NCBI RefSeq assembly: GCF_002086815.1
Contig: NZ_MVID01000004.1
Coordinates: 124,001-188,000 of the forward strand
From: Mycolicibacterium parafortuitum
Lineage (GTDB): Bacteria > Actinomycetota > Actinomycetes > Mycobacteriales > Mycobacteriaceae
Direction of reading: 5' to 3'
DNA length: 64,000 nucleotides
A program made the position numbers and the translations under genes. Shown here piece after piece: positions 1 to 8,643 of this stretch; position 1 is the first letter of the stretch; each line of letters begins with the position of its first letter. The notes under the pieces are model-generated. The model ran no database searches. It was given only the letters and a program-made list of their open reading frames with translations, and had not been told where the DNA came from.

Positions 1-1
1 G

Positions 2-448
2 GCGACCTCGCTTCGTGACATCGCGGCGCGGTCGAATATCAACCAGGGATTGATCTTTCGGCATATCGGCAACAAGGAAGCCGTGGTCGCGGCGGTCCTG
101 GAGTACCTCGCCGACGACCTCGCGGAGGCACAGAGATCCGGCGCCCCGCGAGACGAGATCCTCGCGCGCGCACAGCGCAGCTGGACGGTGATCGCCCGCA
201 CGCAGTGGGACGGCTACGACGTTGGACGGCTACAGCAGAGATTTCCGAACATCGAGACGCTCATCGCCACTGCCGGCAGGTACACCGACGACGAGCCGAC
301 AGCTCGGCTGGCCACCGCGGACGCGCTCGCCATGCAGCTCGGCTGGCATGTCTTCGGACCGTTCCTGCGGATCGCGGCAGGGATCCCCGACGACGTGCCG
401 CGACCTGTCCCGGACATCACCGACACGATCCGCCGGCTGACGTCGTAG
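2..448 (+). CDS. TetR-family transcriptional regulator, 5' end missing
   Basis: The reading frame is open from base 2, so the gene begins outside the window. The first visible residues (SLRDIAARSNINQGLIFRHI, then GNKEAVV) are the second half of a TetR helix-turn-helix: recognition helix followed by the typical FRHxGNKE turn into helix 4. The remaining ~120 residues are a helical ligand-binding domain without recognisable signature. Its stop codon (446-448) is immediately followed by the stop of the convergent gene on the other strand. The ligand cannot be told from the sequence. TetR assignment is secure; target unknown. Confidence 0.78.
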   Translation, partial: ATSLRDIAARSNINQGLIFRHIGNKEAVVAAVLEYLADDLAEAQRSGAPRDEILARAQRSWTVIARTQWDGYDVGRLQQRFPNIETLIATAGRYTDDEPTARLATADALAMQLGWHVFGPFLRIAAGIPDDVPRPVPDITDTIRRLTS

Positions 449-1030
449 TCAGTGGAGTTCGACCGCACGCTCGACACGGTTGCGGCCAGGATCCACGAAA
501 GGGCCACCGCGGGAGGATGATGCGGCAACCGCGGCGATACGCGCGATGTCGTCGGCGGTGTCGACCACCGCGTAGGACGCGCCGATCTCCCGAGACCCGT
601 TGACTTCGCACTCGTACTCGATTCGGCGGGCCAGCCGGCGCGCCACCCCGGCGGCGCGGGTGCGCTGTCCGAAGGTCAGGTGCCGTCCGTCGGACACCAC
701 GATCAGCCGCCGCGCGCCGGTATCGAGCACCGCGCCGACCGCGGCGTCGCAGAGGTCGTCCGTGGACGCCTTACTGAGCACTCGCGGGGCGACAAGGTCG
801 GGGACGAAGACGACCACCATCGAATCGACCATCGAATCGACCACCGAATCGACCACCGCATCGACGGCGCACGACGCCGGCCCCTCGATCACATCAGCGC
901 CGAGCCGTCGCAACGCGGCGACCAACGATGCGGTCAGATCCGATGACCGACCGACCACCATCACCGACGACACGTCGGCCGCCCGCGTTGCCACAGCACC
1001 CTCGCTTGTCAGGAGAACAGAATTACCCAC
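449..1030 (-). CDS. hypothetical protein with in-frame V-D-S repeats
   Basis: 193-residue frame starting at a GTG (1028-1030) with no obvious Shine-Dalgarno; codon use is mycobacterial (G/C in third positions). The N-terminal part reads as a beta-alpha unit (SSVMVVGRSSDLTASLVAAL) and a second strand (RLIVVSDGRHLTFGQR), suggesting a Rossmann-like fold, possibly a degenerate SDR, but no complete nucleotide-binding or YxxxK motif is visible. Residues ~56-71 are a short V-D-S-V/M repeat encoded by 12-bp DNA repeats. Convergent and abutting with the TetR gene. Function not recognised. Confidence 0.5.
   Translation of the reverse strand: MGNSVLLTSEGAVATRAADVSSVMVVGRSSDLTASLVAALRRLGADVIEGPASCAVDAVVDSVVDSMVDSMVVVFVPDLVAPRVLSKASTDDLCDAAVGAVLDTGARRLIVVSDGRHLTFGQRTRAAGVARRLARRIEYECEVNGSREIGASYAVVDTADDIARIAAVAASSSRGGPFVDPGRNRVERAVELH
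819..866. repeat. four tandem 12-bp repeats inside a coding region
   Basis: Four consecutive 12-bp units: ATCGAATCGACC twice, then ACCGAATCGACC and ACCGCATCGACG. As 12 is a multiple of 3 the array keeps the frame of the minus-strand hypothetical gene and adds V-D-S-V/M units. It is a candidate site for replication-slippage length variation between strains. Confidence 0.75.
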
Positions 1031-1092
1031 GCATAATTCAGCGGCCGCAATTCAGAATTGCGGAGCATGAGAAATGCGAATGTGAACAGTTA

Positions 1093-1227
1093 TCAGGCGG
1101 GGGTGGCGCGCTTGCGCCGCGGTGTCAGCTGTTCGGACTGAAACTGCTTCTCGCGCTTTTCCGCTCGGCGCTCCTTGATCGTCATCGCCGGTTTCCGGCG
1201 TTCACGATTCTGCGATTTATCAGCCAT
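1093..1227 (-). CDS. small highly basic protein (44 aa)
   Basis: A 44-codon frame from ATG (1225-1227) to TGA (1093-1095), beginning MADKSQNRERRKPAMTIKER. An AGGAG Shine-Dalgarno lies 8 nt upstream (AAAGGAGCAAAC-ATG), which together with consistent codon use supports translation. About 14 of 44 residues are Lys/Arg, with no hydrophobic segment, so it is probably cytoplasmic and could bind nucleic acid. It lies between a hypothetical gene and a divergent lipoprotein gene. I do not recognise the family; function unknown. Confidence 0.68.
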   Translation of the reverse strand: MADKSQNRERRKPAMTIKERRAEKREKQFQSEQLTPRRKRATPA

Positions 1228-1326
1228 GTTTGCTCCTTTGCTCGCAACCATCACCAACGCCGACCATACCCAAGAAAAAATTAAAAGCCAGTCGCCGCGA
1301 TATTCGCTCGTACTACCGTCGATACG

Positions 1327-2754
1327 GTGCCGATGTCCCGTCCGCGTCCCGCCAGGTGGTGCGCCGCCGGCGCCCTCGCGGCGGTCGTCGCGGCCTCGGC
1401 GTGCACGCCCTCGCCCGAACCGCTTCGCTCACCTCTTGCGCCGTCCGCGTCGTCGGCGATGCCGTCCCCGCGTGCGGTCCCGGCACCCGCCGTCCCGCCG
1501 GTGAAACCACGCGGTGACTTCTCCGCGGTCGTCGCGCTGGTCGAGGACGCGGTCGCGGCGCGACGACTGCCCGGTGCCGTGGTGCAGATCGGGCACGGCG
1601 GCGACATCGTGTTCCGGCAGGCCTTCGGCGCCCGCAAGCTCGAGGGCGAACCGGGGCCCGACGGTGCACCGTCTGCCGCCGAACCGATGACCGAGGACAC
1701 GGTGTTCGACATCGCGTCGCTGACCAAGGGCGTCGCGACCGCGACCGCGGTCACCCAGCTCTACGAGCGGGGTCTTGTCCGCCTCGACGAGCCGGTCCAG
1801 ACCTACCTGCCCGGATTCAACCCCACTGCCGATCCGCGTCGCGCACAGGTGACACTGCGCATGCTGTTGACCCACACCTCCGGCATCGCCGGGGATCTCA
1901 GCCTGGACGGCCCGTGGGGACTGGCGAAGCCCGACAAGGCCGATGGCATCCGCCGGGCGCTCGCCGCATGGGTGGTCTTCGACCCGGGAACGGTGTTCCA
2001 CTATTCCGACATCAACTTCATCCTGCTCGGGGCCCTACTGGAGAAGCTGACCGGGCGGCCCGAGGACGGGTACGTCCGCGACAACGTGTTCGCCCCGCTG
2101 GGCATGGCGCACACCCGCTACCTGCCTGTTGCCAAAGTCTGTGGGCCGCACCGTGTCCGGGGCACTGCGGTCGCGGCCATCCCGGGAGCCGCGCAGGTGG
2201 CACATTGTCCCGAGGGGACGTGGAATGTCGACCTGCTCGCGCGGATCGCGCCCACCGCGCTCGACGAGGACACCCCCGGCCTCAACCCGGACTTCGGATA
2301 TCCGCTGCGCGGGACGGTGCACGATCCGACCGCGCGGCGCATGGGCGGCGTCGCGGGCAATGCCGGGGTGTTCACCACCGTCGGCGACCTCGGGCTGTTC
2401 GCCCAGGCGCTGCTCGACCGGCGGGCCGGACGGCCGAGCAGCTTTCCACTGTCACCCGAGGGTGCGGAGTTGATGACGACGCCGCAGCAACCCAGTGCCG
2501 CCGCACCGGATCTGCGCGGTCTCGGCTGGGACATCGACACCGCACATTCCGGCCCGCGCGGTGCGGTCTTTCCCGTCGGCAGCTTCGGGCACACCGGATT
2601 CACCGGCGTCACGATATGGCTGGATCCGGGCTCGGACACCTACGTGATCGTGCTCGCGAACGTGATCCACGTGCGCGGCGGACCACCTATCGTCGGGCTC
2701 AGCGGCGACATCGCGACCGAGGCCGCGCGCGCCCTGCACCTGTACGGCACTTAG
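1327..2754 (+). CDS. serine hydrolase lipoprotein, class C beta-lactamase/esterase fold
   Basis: 475 residues. The N-terminus is a lipoprotein signal peptide (MPMSRPRPAR, hydrophobic core, lipobox ASAC with Cys26), so the protein is likely anchored outside the membrane; residues 27-60 are Pro/Ala/Ser linker. The catalytic domain carries the SxxK motif SLTK (Ser131/Lys134) and YSD (Tyr226) in place of YxN, and HTGFTG near the C-terminus corresponds to the third motif. This pattern is that of PBP4*/EstB-type esterases and D-amino-acid peptidases. True beta-lactamase activity cannot be inferred. Alternative start two codons on (1333). Its 3' end is convergent with the HxlR gene, 3 bp away. Confidence 0.85.
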   Translation: MPMSRPRPARWCAAGALAAVVAASACTPSPEPLRSPLAPSASSAMPSPRAVPAPAVPPVKPRGDFSAVVALVEDAVAARRLPGAVVQIGHGGDIVFRQAFGARKLEGEPGPDGAPSAAEPMTEDTVFDIASLTKGVATATAVTQLYERGLVRLDEPVQTYLPGFNPTADPRRAQVTLRMLLTHTSGIAGDLSLDGPWGLAKPDKADGIRRALAAWVVFDPGTVFHYSDINFILLGALLEKLTGRPEDGYVRDNVFAPLGMAHTRYLPVAKVCGPHRVRGTAVAAIPGAAQVAHCPEGTWNVDLLARIAPTALDEDTPGLNPDFGYPLRGTVHDPTARRMGGVAGNAGVFTTVGDLGLFAQALLDRRAGRPSSFPLSPEGAELMTTPQQPSAAAPDLRGLGWDIDTAHSGPRGAVFPVGSFGHTGFTGVTIWLDPGSDTYVIVLANVIHVRGGPPIVGLSGDIATEAARALHLYGT

Positions 2755-2757
2755 CGA

Positions 2758-3144
2758 TCATGCCGACCCCTTCGACACGGCGGCGCTGCGGTAGGCGTCC
2801 CGATCTGGATCATCGGGCTGCACAACGTGTTTCAGTCCCCATTTCAGCAATGCCTTGAGTATCGGCGCGAGCTCCTGCCCCGACGGGGTCAGGTGGTACT
2901 CGAACCGCTGCGGGGAGCTCTGGTACGCGACACGCTCGACGATCCCGGCTTCGGCGAGGCTCTTGAGGCGGGCCGCGACACGATCGCGAGGCGCACCGGT
3001 CCCCTGCACGATCTCGTTGAAAGTCTTTGCCCCGAGGTGTAGTTCACGCACGATCAGCAGCGCCCACCGCTCGCCGACCACCTCGATGGCGGCGGCGATC
3101 GGGCAGGGGCGCCCGGGCAGTTCAGCCAGACGGGTACCGGTCAT
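2758..3144 (-). CDS. HxlR-family transcriptional regulator
   Basis: 128 residues from ATG at 3144. PCPIAAAIEVVGERWALLIV followed by RELHLGAKTFNEI is the classic HxlR opening, with one Cys (Cys14) in the position that senses thiol reagents or aldehydes in some family members. Winged-helix residues R-D-R-V-A-A-R-L and the wing (YHLTPSGQEL) follow. The start was set here because upstream residues in frame do not resemble the family. It is divergent from the MDR reductase; the inverted repeat at 3166-3182 between them is the probable operator, so the regulator likely controls itself and the reductase. Confidence 0.9.
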   Translation of the reverse strand: MTGTRLAELPGRPCPIAAAIEVVGERWALLIVRELHLGAKTFNEIVQGTGAPRDRVAARLKSLAEAGIVERVAYQSSPQRFEYHLTPSGQELAPILKALLKWGLKHVVQPDDPDRDAYRSAAVSKGSA

Positions 3145-3165
3145 GATCCCAGCGTGGCACAGGTC

Positions 3166-3182
3166 AGTTTGAAATTCAAACT
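3166..3182. promoter_or_regulatory. inverted repeat, probable HxlR operator
   Basis: AGTTTGA-AAT-TCAAACT: perfect 7-bp arms around a 3-bp spacer, midway between two divergent start codons (22 bp from the HxlR ATG, 54 bp from the reductase ATG). AT-rich in a GC-rich background, as expected for a promoter operator. Confidence 0.65.
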
Positions 3183-3235
3183 CACTGGCGTATCGTCGGC
3201 GCCATCCACCCCATCGACCTCGTCGGAGGACCCCA

Positions 3236-4219
3236 ATGAAGCATCTCGTCCTGACCCGGTTCGGAGATCCAGCCGAATCGGTGCATCTCGCCGACGACCC
3301 CGAGCCGACGCCCGGCCCGGGTGAGGTGCTGGTCCGCGTCGAAGCCGCCGCGATCAACCCGTCCGACCTGCTGCTGATGCAGGGCAAGTACCTGGCGCGG
3401 CCGCCATTGCCCGCACCCGTCGGCGCGGAAGGTGTCGGCGTCGTCGAGCGAGCGGGTTCGGATGCCGACCGCGGCCTGCTCGGCAAGCGGGTGATCGTGC
3501 TCCCGACCTACGAGTACGGGACGTGGGCGCAGAAGATCGTCGTCCCCGCACACAACGTCGTCGAAGTACCGGATGCCGACCCGCTACAGCTCGGAATGCT
3601 GTCGATCAACCCGGTCACCGCTCACCTGCTGCTCGACGGCGTCGCCGAGGTCGGCGTCGGCGACTGGGTCGGGCAGACGGCCGCGAACTCGGCGGTGGGC
3701 CGACTCGTCATCGCGCTGGCGAGGCAGCGTGGCTACAAGACGCTCAACGTCGTGCGCCGAACCGACGCGGCCGAGGATTTGCGCCAGGCCGGCGGCGACA
3801 CCGTGCTCGTCAGCGGGCCGGATCTCGCGGGCGACGTCACCCGCGAACTCGGCGACGAAAAGCTCGCCCTCGTACTCGACCCCCTCGGCGGCCCCACCGC
3901 GTCGGCACTGATCGCCGCATTGAAGTTCCGTGGCACGGCCGTCGTCTACGGATCGCTCATCGGCGCGCCGTCCGGAGTGTCCCCGGCCGACCTGTACGCC
4001 CGGGAGGTGCGCTACACCGGCTTCTGGCTCGGCAACTGGTATTCCACCGCGCCGCGCCGCGAAATCCGTTCGACGCTCGCGTATCTGGCCCGGCTGGTGG
4101 CCGACGGTGCGTTGTCGGTGCCGGTCGAGGCGACCTATCCGCTGGCGGACTATCGCAAGGCGTTCGACCACGCCGACGCCGGTGGTCGCGGCGGAAAGGT
4201 GCTGTTCACGTTCGATTGA
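3236..4219 (+). CDS. zinc-independent MDR oxidoreductase, enoyl-thioester-reductase-like
   Basis: 327 residues, ATG preceded by a GGAGG. An N-terminal GroES-like domain (PGPGEVLVRVEAAAINPSDL) is followed by a Rossmann domain. The segment NSAVGRLVIALARQRGYKTL resembles the dinucleotide site of the MECR/ETR-type enoyl reductase branch rather than quinone reductases (GGAGGVG). The structural and catalytic zinc ligands of alcohol dehydrogenases are absent. Likely an NAD(P)H-dependent reductase of an activated C=C bond. It is divergent from an HxlR regulator with a shared operator, suggesting induction by a reactive electrophile. The substrate is not deducible. Confidence 0.85.
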   Translation: MKHLVLTRFGDPAESVHLADDPEPTPGPGEVLVRVEAAAINPSDLLLMQGKYLARPPLPAPVGAEGVGVVERAGSDADRGLLGKRVIVLPTYEYGTWAQKIVVPAHNVVEVPDADPLQLGMLSINPVTAHLLLDGVAEVGVGDWVGQTAANSAVGRLVIALARQRGYKTLNVVRRTDAAEDLRQAGGDTVLVSGPDLAGDVTRELGDEKLALVLDPLGGPTASALIAALKFRGTAVVYGSLIGAPSGVSPADLYAREVRYTGFWLGNWYSTAPRREIRSTLAYLARLVADGALSVPVEATYPLADYRKAFDHADAGGRGGKVLFTFD

Positions 4220-4228
4220 GCGCCGAGG

Positions 4229-6766
4229 TCACGCCGGGCCTATCCGCGCGGCCAGGTACGGCGCGGTCCGGCTCGTCGGGTGGGCGGCCACCACCTCGGG
4301 CGTGCCTGCGACCACGACGGTGCCGCCGTCGTCACCGCCGCCCGGCCCGAGGTCGATGACGTGGTCGGCTCGCGCCACCACGGACATGTCGTGCTCGGCC
4401 ACCACCACCGTGTTGCCGGCATCGACGAGGCGGTGCAGCTGCTGCTCCAGTAGCTCGACGTCGGCCGGATGCAGGCCGGTGGTGGGCTCGTCGAGCACGT
4501 AGAGGGTGTGGCCACGCTTGGCGCGCTGCAGCTCGGTGGCCAGTTTGATGCGCTGCGCCTCCCCGCCCGACAGTTCCGTGGCCGGTTGCCCGAGCCGCAG
4601 GTAGCCGAGGCCGACATCGCGCAGTGTCGCCAGACTTCTTGCGGCGCTGGGAAGTTCATGGAGGAATTCGGCTGCTTCGTCGACGGTCTGGGCCAGCACC
4701 TCGGCGATGGTGCGGTCCCGGTAGGTGACCTCGAGGGTCTCGTCGGAGTAGCGGGCGCCGCCACAGGCCGGGCAGGTCGCGTAGGTGCCCGGCAGGAACA
4801 ACAGCTCGACCGCGACGAAACCCTCCCCTTGACAGGTGGCGCAACGGCCCTCGGCCACGTTGAACGAGAACCTCCCGGCACTCCAGCCCCGCTTGCGGGC
4901 TTCGGGGGTGTCGGCGAACGCCTTGCGCACCGCGTCGAACAGCCCGGTGTAGGTGGCCAGGTTCGAGCGCGGGGTGCGGCCGATCGGCCGCTGGTCCACC
5001 GTGACCAGTCGGTCGATCATGTCGGCACCGTCGACGCGCACCCCCACGCTGGAGTCGACGTCGATGTCGAGGAGCTCGGCGTCGCTGTCGGCGCCGTCGT
5101 CGGCGGGTTCGGCGGATCGGCCGAGCTGCCGGGCCATCACGTCCCCGAGCACCTTGCACACCAGCGTCGACTTACCGGAGCCGGAGACCCCGGTGACCGC
5201 CACGAACGCACCGAGCGGAATGTCGACGTCGACGTCGTGCAGGTTGTGAAAGGTGATGCCGCGCAAGCTCATCACGCCCAGCGGGGTGCGGGTCGCCCGC
5301 CGCTCGGGTGGCGCGTCGGCGAACAGGTATCTGCCGGTGACCGAGTCACCGACCTCCGCGAGGCCGGCCACCGGCCCGCTGTAGAGCACCTCACCGCCCC
5401 ACTCGCCGGCGCCCGGTCCGACGTCGACGACCCAGTCCGCGCGGCGCACCACATCCATGTCGTGTTCGACCACGAACAGCGAATTGCCCGCGCGCCGAAG
5501 CCGATCCAGCACGTCGAGCAGCGGTTCCGCGTCGGCCGGATGCAGACCGGCCGACGGTTCGTCGAGCACGTAGAGCACGCCGAACAGCCCCGCCCGCAGC
5601 TGCGTCGCCAACCGCAACCGCTGCAGCTCCCCCGGCGACACCGTCGGTGTGCGGCGGTTCAGGCTCAGATAGCCGAGTCCCAGGTCGACGAGCACACCGA
5701 TCCGCGCCACCAGGTCGGCGGCGATCATCGTGGCGACTTCGGTGAACTCCCCGGACTCGGTGGATTCGAACGCCGCCGCGAACTCGGTCCGAGCCGCCGC
5801 CGGCCTCAGCACCTCGGCGAGCGTCGTCAACGGCAGCGCCACCAGATCGGCGATCGTCTGCCCGGCGAACGTGACCGCGAGCGCCTCGGGCCGCAGCCCG
5901 GAACCGTCACACACCGGGCAGTCGGTGCTGTGCACGTACTGCAGGACCCGGCGCCGCATCGCGGCGCTCTGCGAGTTGGCGAGCGTGTGCCGGACGTGGC
6001 GTTCGGCGCTGGAGAAGGTGCCGTTGTAGTAGTAGTCCGCGGTGACCGGATGCTGGCTCGGGTCGATCTCGACGGTGGGCTGGTCCTCGGTGAACAGGAT
6101 CCAATCACGGTGCCGCTTCGGCAGTTTGCGCCACGGCTTGTCGATGTCGTAGCCGAGCGTGATGAGGATGTCGCGCAGATTCTGGCCCTGCCAGGCTCCC
6201 GGCCACGCCGCCACCGCACCCTCGCGGATGCTCAGCGACGGATCGGGCACCAGCGTCTGCTCGGTCACCTCGTGGATGCGGCCCAGCCCGTGGCATTCCG
6301 GGCACGCACCGATCGTGGTGTTCGGCGAGAACGCGTCGGAGTCGAGCCGCTCGGTGGCCCCCGGCGGATAGGTCCCGGCGCGGGAGAACAACATTCGCAG
6401 CAGGTTCGACAGCGTGGTGACGGTGCCGACGGTCGACCGGGACGTCGCGGCCCCGCGACGCTGCTGCAGCGCCACCGCCGGTGGCAGGCCGGTGATGTCG
6501 TCGACCTTCGGGGCGTCCTGGGGCAGCAGTAGCCGCCGCGCATACGGCGCGACCGATTCGAAGTAGCGGCGCTGCGCCTCGGCATAGATGGTGCCGAACG
6601 CCAGTGAGGACTTGCCGGAGCCGGATACCCCGGTGAACGCGACGAAGGAGTCCCGCGGCGCAGCCAGGTCCACGGTCTTCAGGTTGTGCACCCGGGAGGC
6701 GTACACACGGATGTGCGGGTCCGGTCCGTGTTCGGCTGTGCCCACCCCGGCGTCCATCCCACCCAT
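4229..6766 (-). CDS. UvrA2-type excinuclease ABC subunit A homologue
   Basis: 845 residues from ATG at 6766 (second option 6757). Two ABC ATPase halves: Walker A GVSGSGKSS near residue 46 and GVSGSGKST in the C-terminal half, each with an ABC signature. Zinc modules CPECHGLG / CPVCDGSG and CATCQGEG...CPACGG are intact. After the conserved LLRMLFSRAG the chain runs almost directly into the ACPECHGLG module; the ~100-residue UvrB-interaction domain of ordinary UvrA is missing. That is the mark of UvrA2 proteins, associated with resistance to DNA-binding drugs rather than with UvrABC incision. Divergent from a nitroreductase across a 130-bp region with a tandem repeat. Confidence 0.9.
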   Translation of the reverse strand: MGGMDAGVGTAEHGPDPHIRVYASRVHNLKTVDLAAPRDSFVAFTGVSGSGKSSLAFGTIYAEAQRRYFESVAPYARRLLLPQDAPKVDDITGLPPAVALQQRRGAATSRSTVGTVTTLSNLLRMLFSRAGTYPPGATERLDSDAFSPNTTIGACPECHGLGRIHEVTEQTLVPDPSLSIREGAVAAWPGAWQGQNLRDILITLGYDIDKPWRKLPKRHRDWILFTEDQPTVEIDPSQHPVTADYYYNGTFSSAERHVRHTLANSQSAAMRRRVLQYVHSTDCPVCDGSGLRPEALAVTFAGQTIADLVALPLTTLAEVLRPAAARTEFAAAFESTESGEFTEVATMIAADLVARIGVLVDLGLGYLSLNRRTPTVSPGELQRLRLATQLRAGLFGVLYVLDEPSAGLHPADAEPLLDVLDRLRRAGNSLFVVEHDMDVVRRADWVVDVGPGAGEWGGEVLYSGPVAGLAEVGDSVTGRYLFADAPPERRATRTPLGVMSLRGITFHNLHDVDVDIPLGAFVAVTGVSGSGKSTLVCKVLGDVMARQLGRSAEPADDGADSDAELLDIDVDSSVGVRVDGADMIDRLVTVDQRPIGRTPRSNLATYTGLFDAVRKAFADTPEARKRGWSAGRFSFNVAEGRCATCQGEGFVAVELLFLPGTYATCPACGGARYSDETLEVTYRDRTIAEVLAQTVDEAAEFLHELPSAARSLATLRDVGLGYLRLGQPATELSGGEAQRIKLATELQRAKRGHTLYVLDEPTTGLHPADVELLEQQLHRLVDAGNTVVVAEHDMSVVARADHVIDLGPGGGDDGGTVVVAGTPEVVAAHPTSRTAPYLAARIGPA

Positions 6767-6798
6767 TGTGTACGAGGACCGCTGTGTACGACGACCGC
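6767..6798. repeat. 16-bp tandem direct repeat at UvrA2 start
   Basis: TGTGTACGAGGACCGC (6767-6782) is followed at once by TGTGTACGACGACCGC (6783-6798), a single mismatch. The pair abuts the start codon of the UvrA2 gene in the divergent promoter region shared with the nitroreductase. It could be a regulator-binding pair or a recent duplication. Confidence 0.6.
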
Positions 6799-6896
6799 AC
6801 GCTCTGCGCTGTGGCGGATGACCAGCTCGTCCGGGCGCGTTCAACGGGGCGTCCGACAACGCCACCCGCAGCGTTGGCGATACCGGAGGAGCTGTC

Positions 6897-7550
6897 ATGT
6901 CCGATCTTGAGCTGGCCATTCTCGAGCGGCGTTCGATCCGCATGTTCCTGCCGGATCGGCCGGTCCCGCGTGAGCTGATCGACGACGCCCTGGCACTGGC
7001 GGTGCACGCACCGTCGAACTCCAACGTCCAGCCGTGGCACCTGGTTCTCGCGTCCGGCGCTGCCCGGCAACGCCTGGTCGACGCCTTGTTGGCCGCAGCA
7101 CGCAGCACGCCGCCCCGCGTTCCTGCGCTGCCTCCGGCCTTCGCGCACCTGCGCGGGGAGCTCGGTGCCGCCGTCTACGGCTCGATGGGCATCCGGCGCG
7201 ACGACGTCGAGGGCAGAAGAGCGGCGGTCCTACGCAATTGGGAGTTCTTTCGGGCGCCGCTGGCCGGGATCGTGTGCATGCACGAGGACCTGCATCATGT
7301 GGACAGCCTCGGCGTCGGCATGTTCCTGCAGACACTGTTACTGGCGCTGACCGCCCGCGGGCTGGGGACCTGCGTGCAGGTGTCCATCGCGGGCTATCCC
7401 GACATCGTGCGCGAACAGCTCGGTATCGCGCCGGAGTTCACCGTGCTGTGCGGCGTGGCCATCGGCTATCCCGATCCGGGCTTTCCGGCCAACCGGTTGC
7501 GCACGCCACGCAACCCCGTCGAACAGAACGTCGTGTTCATCGCGGACTGA
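6897..7550 (+). CDS. nitroreductase-family FMN oxidoreductase
   Basis: 217 residues; ATG with strong GGAGGA at 7-nt spacing. The N-terminal ERRSIRMF motif and HAPSNSNVQPW are the FMN-binding signatures of the nitroreductase family; the C-terminal GVAIGYPDPGFPANRLRTPR is likewise typical. Family members are usually dimeric and reduce nitroaromatics, quinones or flavins with NAD(P)H. Mycobacterial NfnB, which reduces nitro-drugs, belongs to the same superfamily, but this gene cannot be called that from sequence alone. Divergent from UvrA2, so the two may form a xenobiotic/genotoxin response pair. Confidence 0.88.
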   Translation: MSDLELAILERRSIRMFLPDRPVPRELIDDALALAVHAPSNSNVQPWHLVLASGAARQRLVDALLAAARSTPPRVPALPPAFAHLRGELGAAVYGSMGIRRDDVEGRRAAVLRNWEFFRAPLAGIVCMHEDLHHVDSLGVGMFLQTLLLALTARGLGTCVQVSIAGYPDIVREQLGIAPEFTVLCGVAIGYPDPGFPANRLRTPRNPVEQNVVFIAD

Positions 7551-7663
7551 CCCTGGCGACCACGCTCCGGGGAGGAAGCCGTGGGTTGCCGACGGTTAGG
7601 CTGGGTAACCGGTGGGCGCAGCGTGGACCCGCTTTCGGGGGTTCGGCTACCTGGAGGAGAGTC

Positions 7664-8584
7664 ATGCGTCGGCGGCTACTGAATCGAACGATCACCGCGA
7701 CGGCGGTCGTGTGCGCGGCTCTGCTCGTCGCCGGTTGCGAGGCGCACGCCGGTGGCAACCCGCCCGCCGTCGAGGACGCACCCCAAGCGCCGCCCGCGGT
7801 CGCGCCGGCGCCACAGCCTGCGGCTCCCCCGGCGCCGCGGGCAGGATCCTTCGACGGCCTCGACGCCCGTGTCCGCCAGGCGACCGCCGCCGCGGCCGAA
7901 TCCGGTGCCGCCATCGAGACCGTGATCCTGGATCGCGACACCGGACAGACCGTCGCCGGCGGTGCCGGCGCGCAGTTCCCGATCGCGTCCGTGGTGAAGC
8001 TGTTCATCGCCGACGACCTGCTGCTGCAGGAAGCCGAAGGCAAGACCACGTTGTCCGACGCCGACCGGCAATCGCTCGACGTCATGCTGCGCTCCTCGGA
8101 TGACAGTGCCGCACAGACGTTCTGGGACCGCAGCGGCGGCAACGCCGTGATCTCGCGGATCGTCGCCCGGTACGGCCTGACCGGGACGACCGCACCCTGG
8201 AACGGGCATTGGGACGTCACCGAGAGCACCGCCGCCGACCTCGTCCGCTACTACGACATGCTGATGAGCGGCGCCGGCGGACTGCCCCGCGAGCAGGCCG
8301 ACATCATCATGGACAACCTCGCGCGCTCCACCCCGACGGGCACCGACGGCTACCCGCAGCGCTTCGGGATCCCCGAGGGCCTCTACGCCGAGCCCGTCGC
8401 GGTCAAGCAGGGCTGGTTCTGCTGCTGGAACGGCGGCAACCAGCTGCACGTGTCCACCGGCGTGATCGGCGCCGACCGGCGCTACGTGATGGCGATCGGT
8501 TCCCTGGATCCGACGGGTGAGGCCGCGGCCCGCGCGAACATCACCCAGGCCGTCGAGACGATGTTCCCGGGCGGAAAAATCTAG
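7664..8584 (+). CDS. lipoprotein with class A beta-lactamase-like domain
   Basis: 306 residues; ATG at 7664 chosen because GGAGGA lies 6 nt upstream and a lipoprotein signal follows (lipobox LVAGC, Cys25). A Pro/Ala-rich linker (residues ~31-60) leads to the catalytic domain. SVVK (Ser109/Lys112) is the SxxK motif; SDD at ~145-147 replaces SDN, and KQGW near the C-terminus may stand for KTG. Resembles the mycobacterial LppW-type serine hydrolases. The deviations in the second and third motifs suggest a peptidoglycan-related hydrolase or an inactive fold rather than an efficient beta-lactamase. Transcribed with the DUF1906 gene 59 bp downstream. Confidence 0.82.
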   Translation: MRRRLLNRTITATAVVCAALLVAGCEAHAGGNPPAVEDAPQAPPAVAPAPQPAAPPAPRAGSFDGLDARVRQATAAAAESGAAIETVILDRDTGQTVAGGAGAQFPIASVVKLFIADDLLLQEAEGKTTLSDADRQSLDVMLRSSDDSAAQTFWDRSGGNAVISRIVARYGLTGTTAPWNGHWDVTESTAADLVRYYDMLMSGAGGLPREQADIIMDNLARSTPTGTDGYPQRFGIPEGLYAEPVAVKQGWFCCWNGGNQLHVSTGVIGADRRYVMAIGSLDPTGEAAARANITQAVETMFPGGKI

Positions 8585-8643
8585 CCCGTACGGCCCGGCG
8601 AGGCACAGCTGTTAACAACCGTCCCGTTGTTAACATCCGCGCC

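Noticed and set aside
819..866. Possible CRISPR array
   Set aside because: Units are 12 bp and contiguous without spacers, within a coding frame.
4469..6532. 687-codon open frame on the plus strand
   Set aside because: Lies wholly opposite UvrA2, whose Walker and zinc motifs are unambiguous; high-GC antisense artefact.
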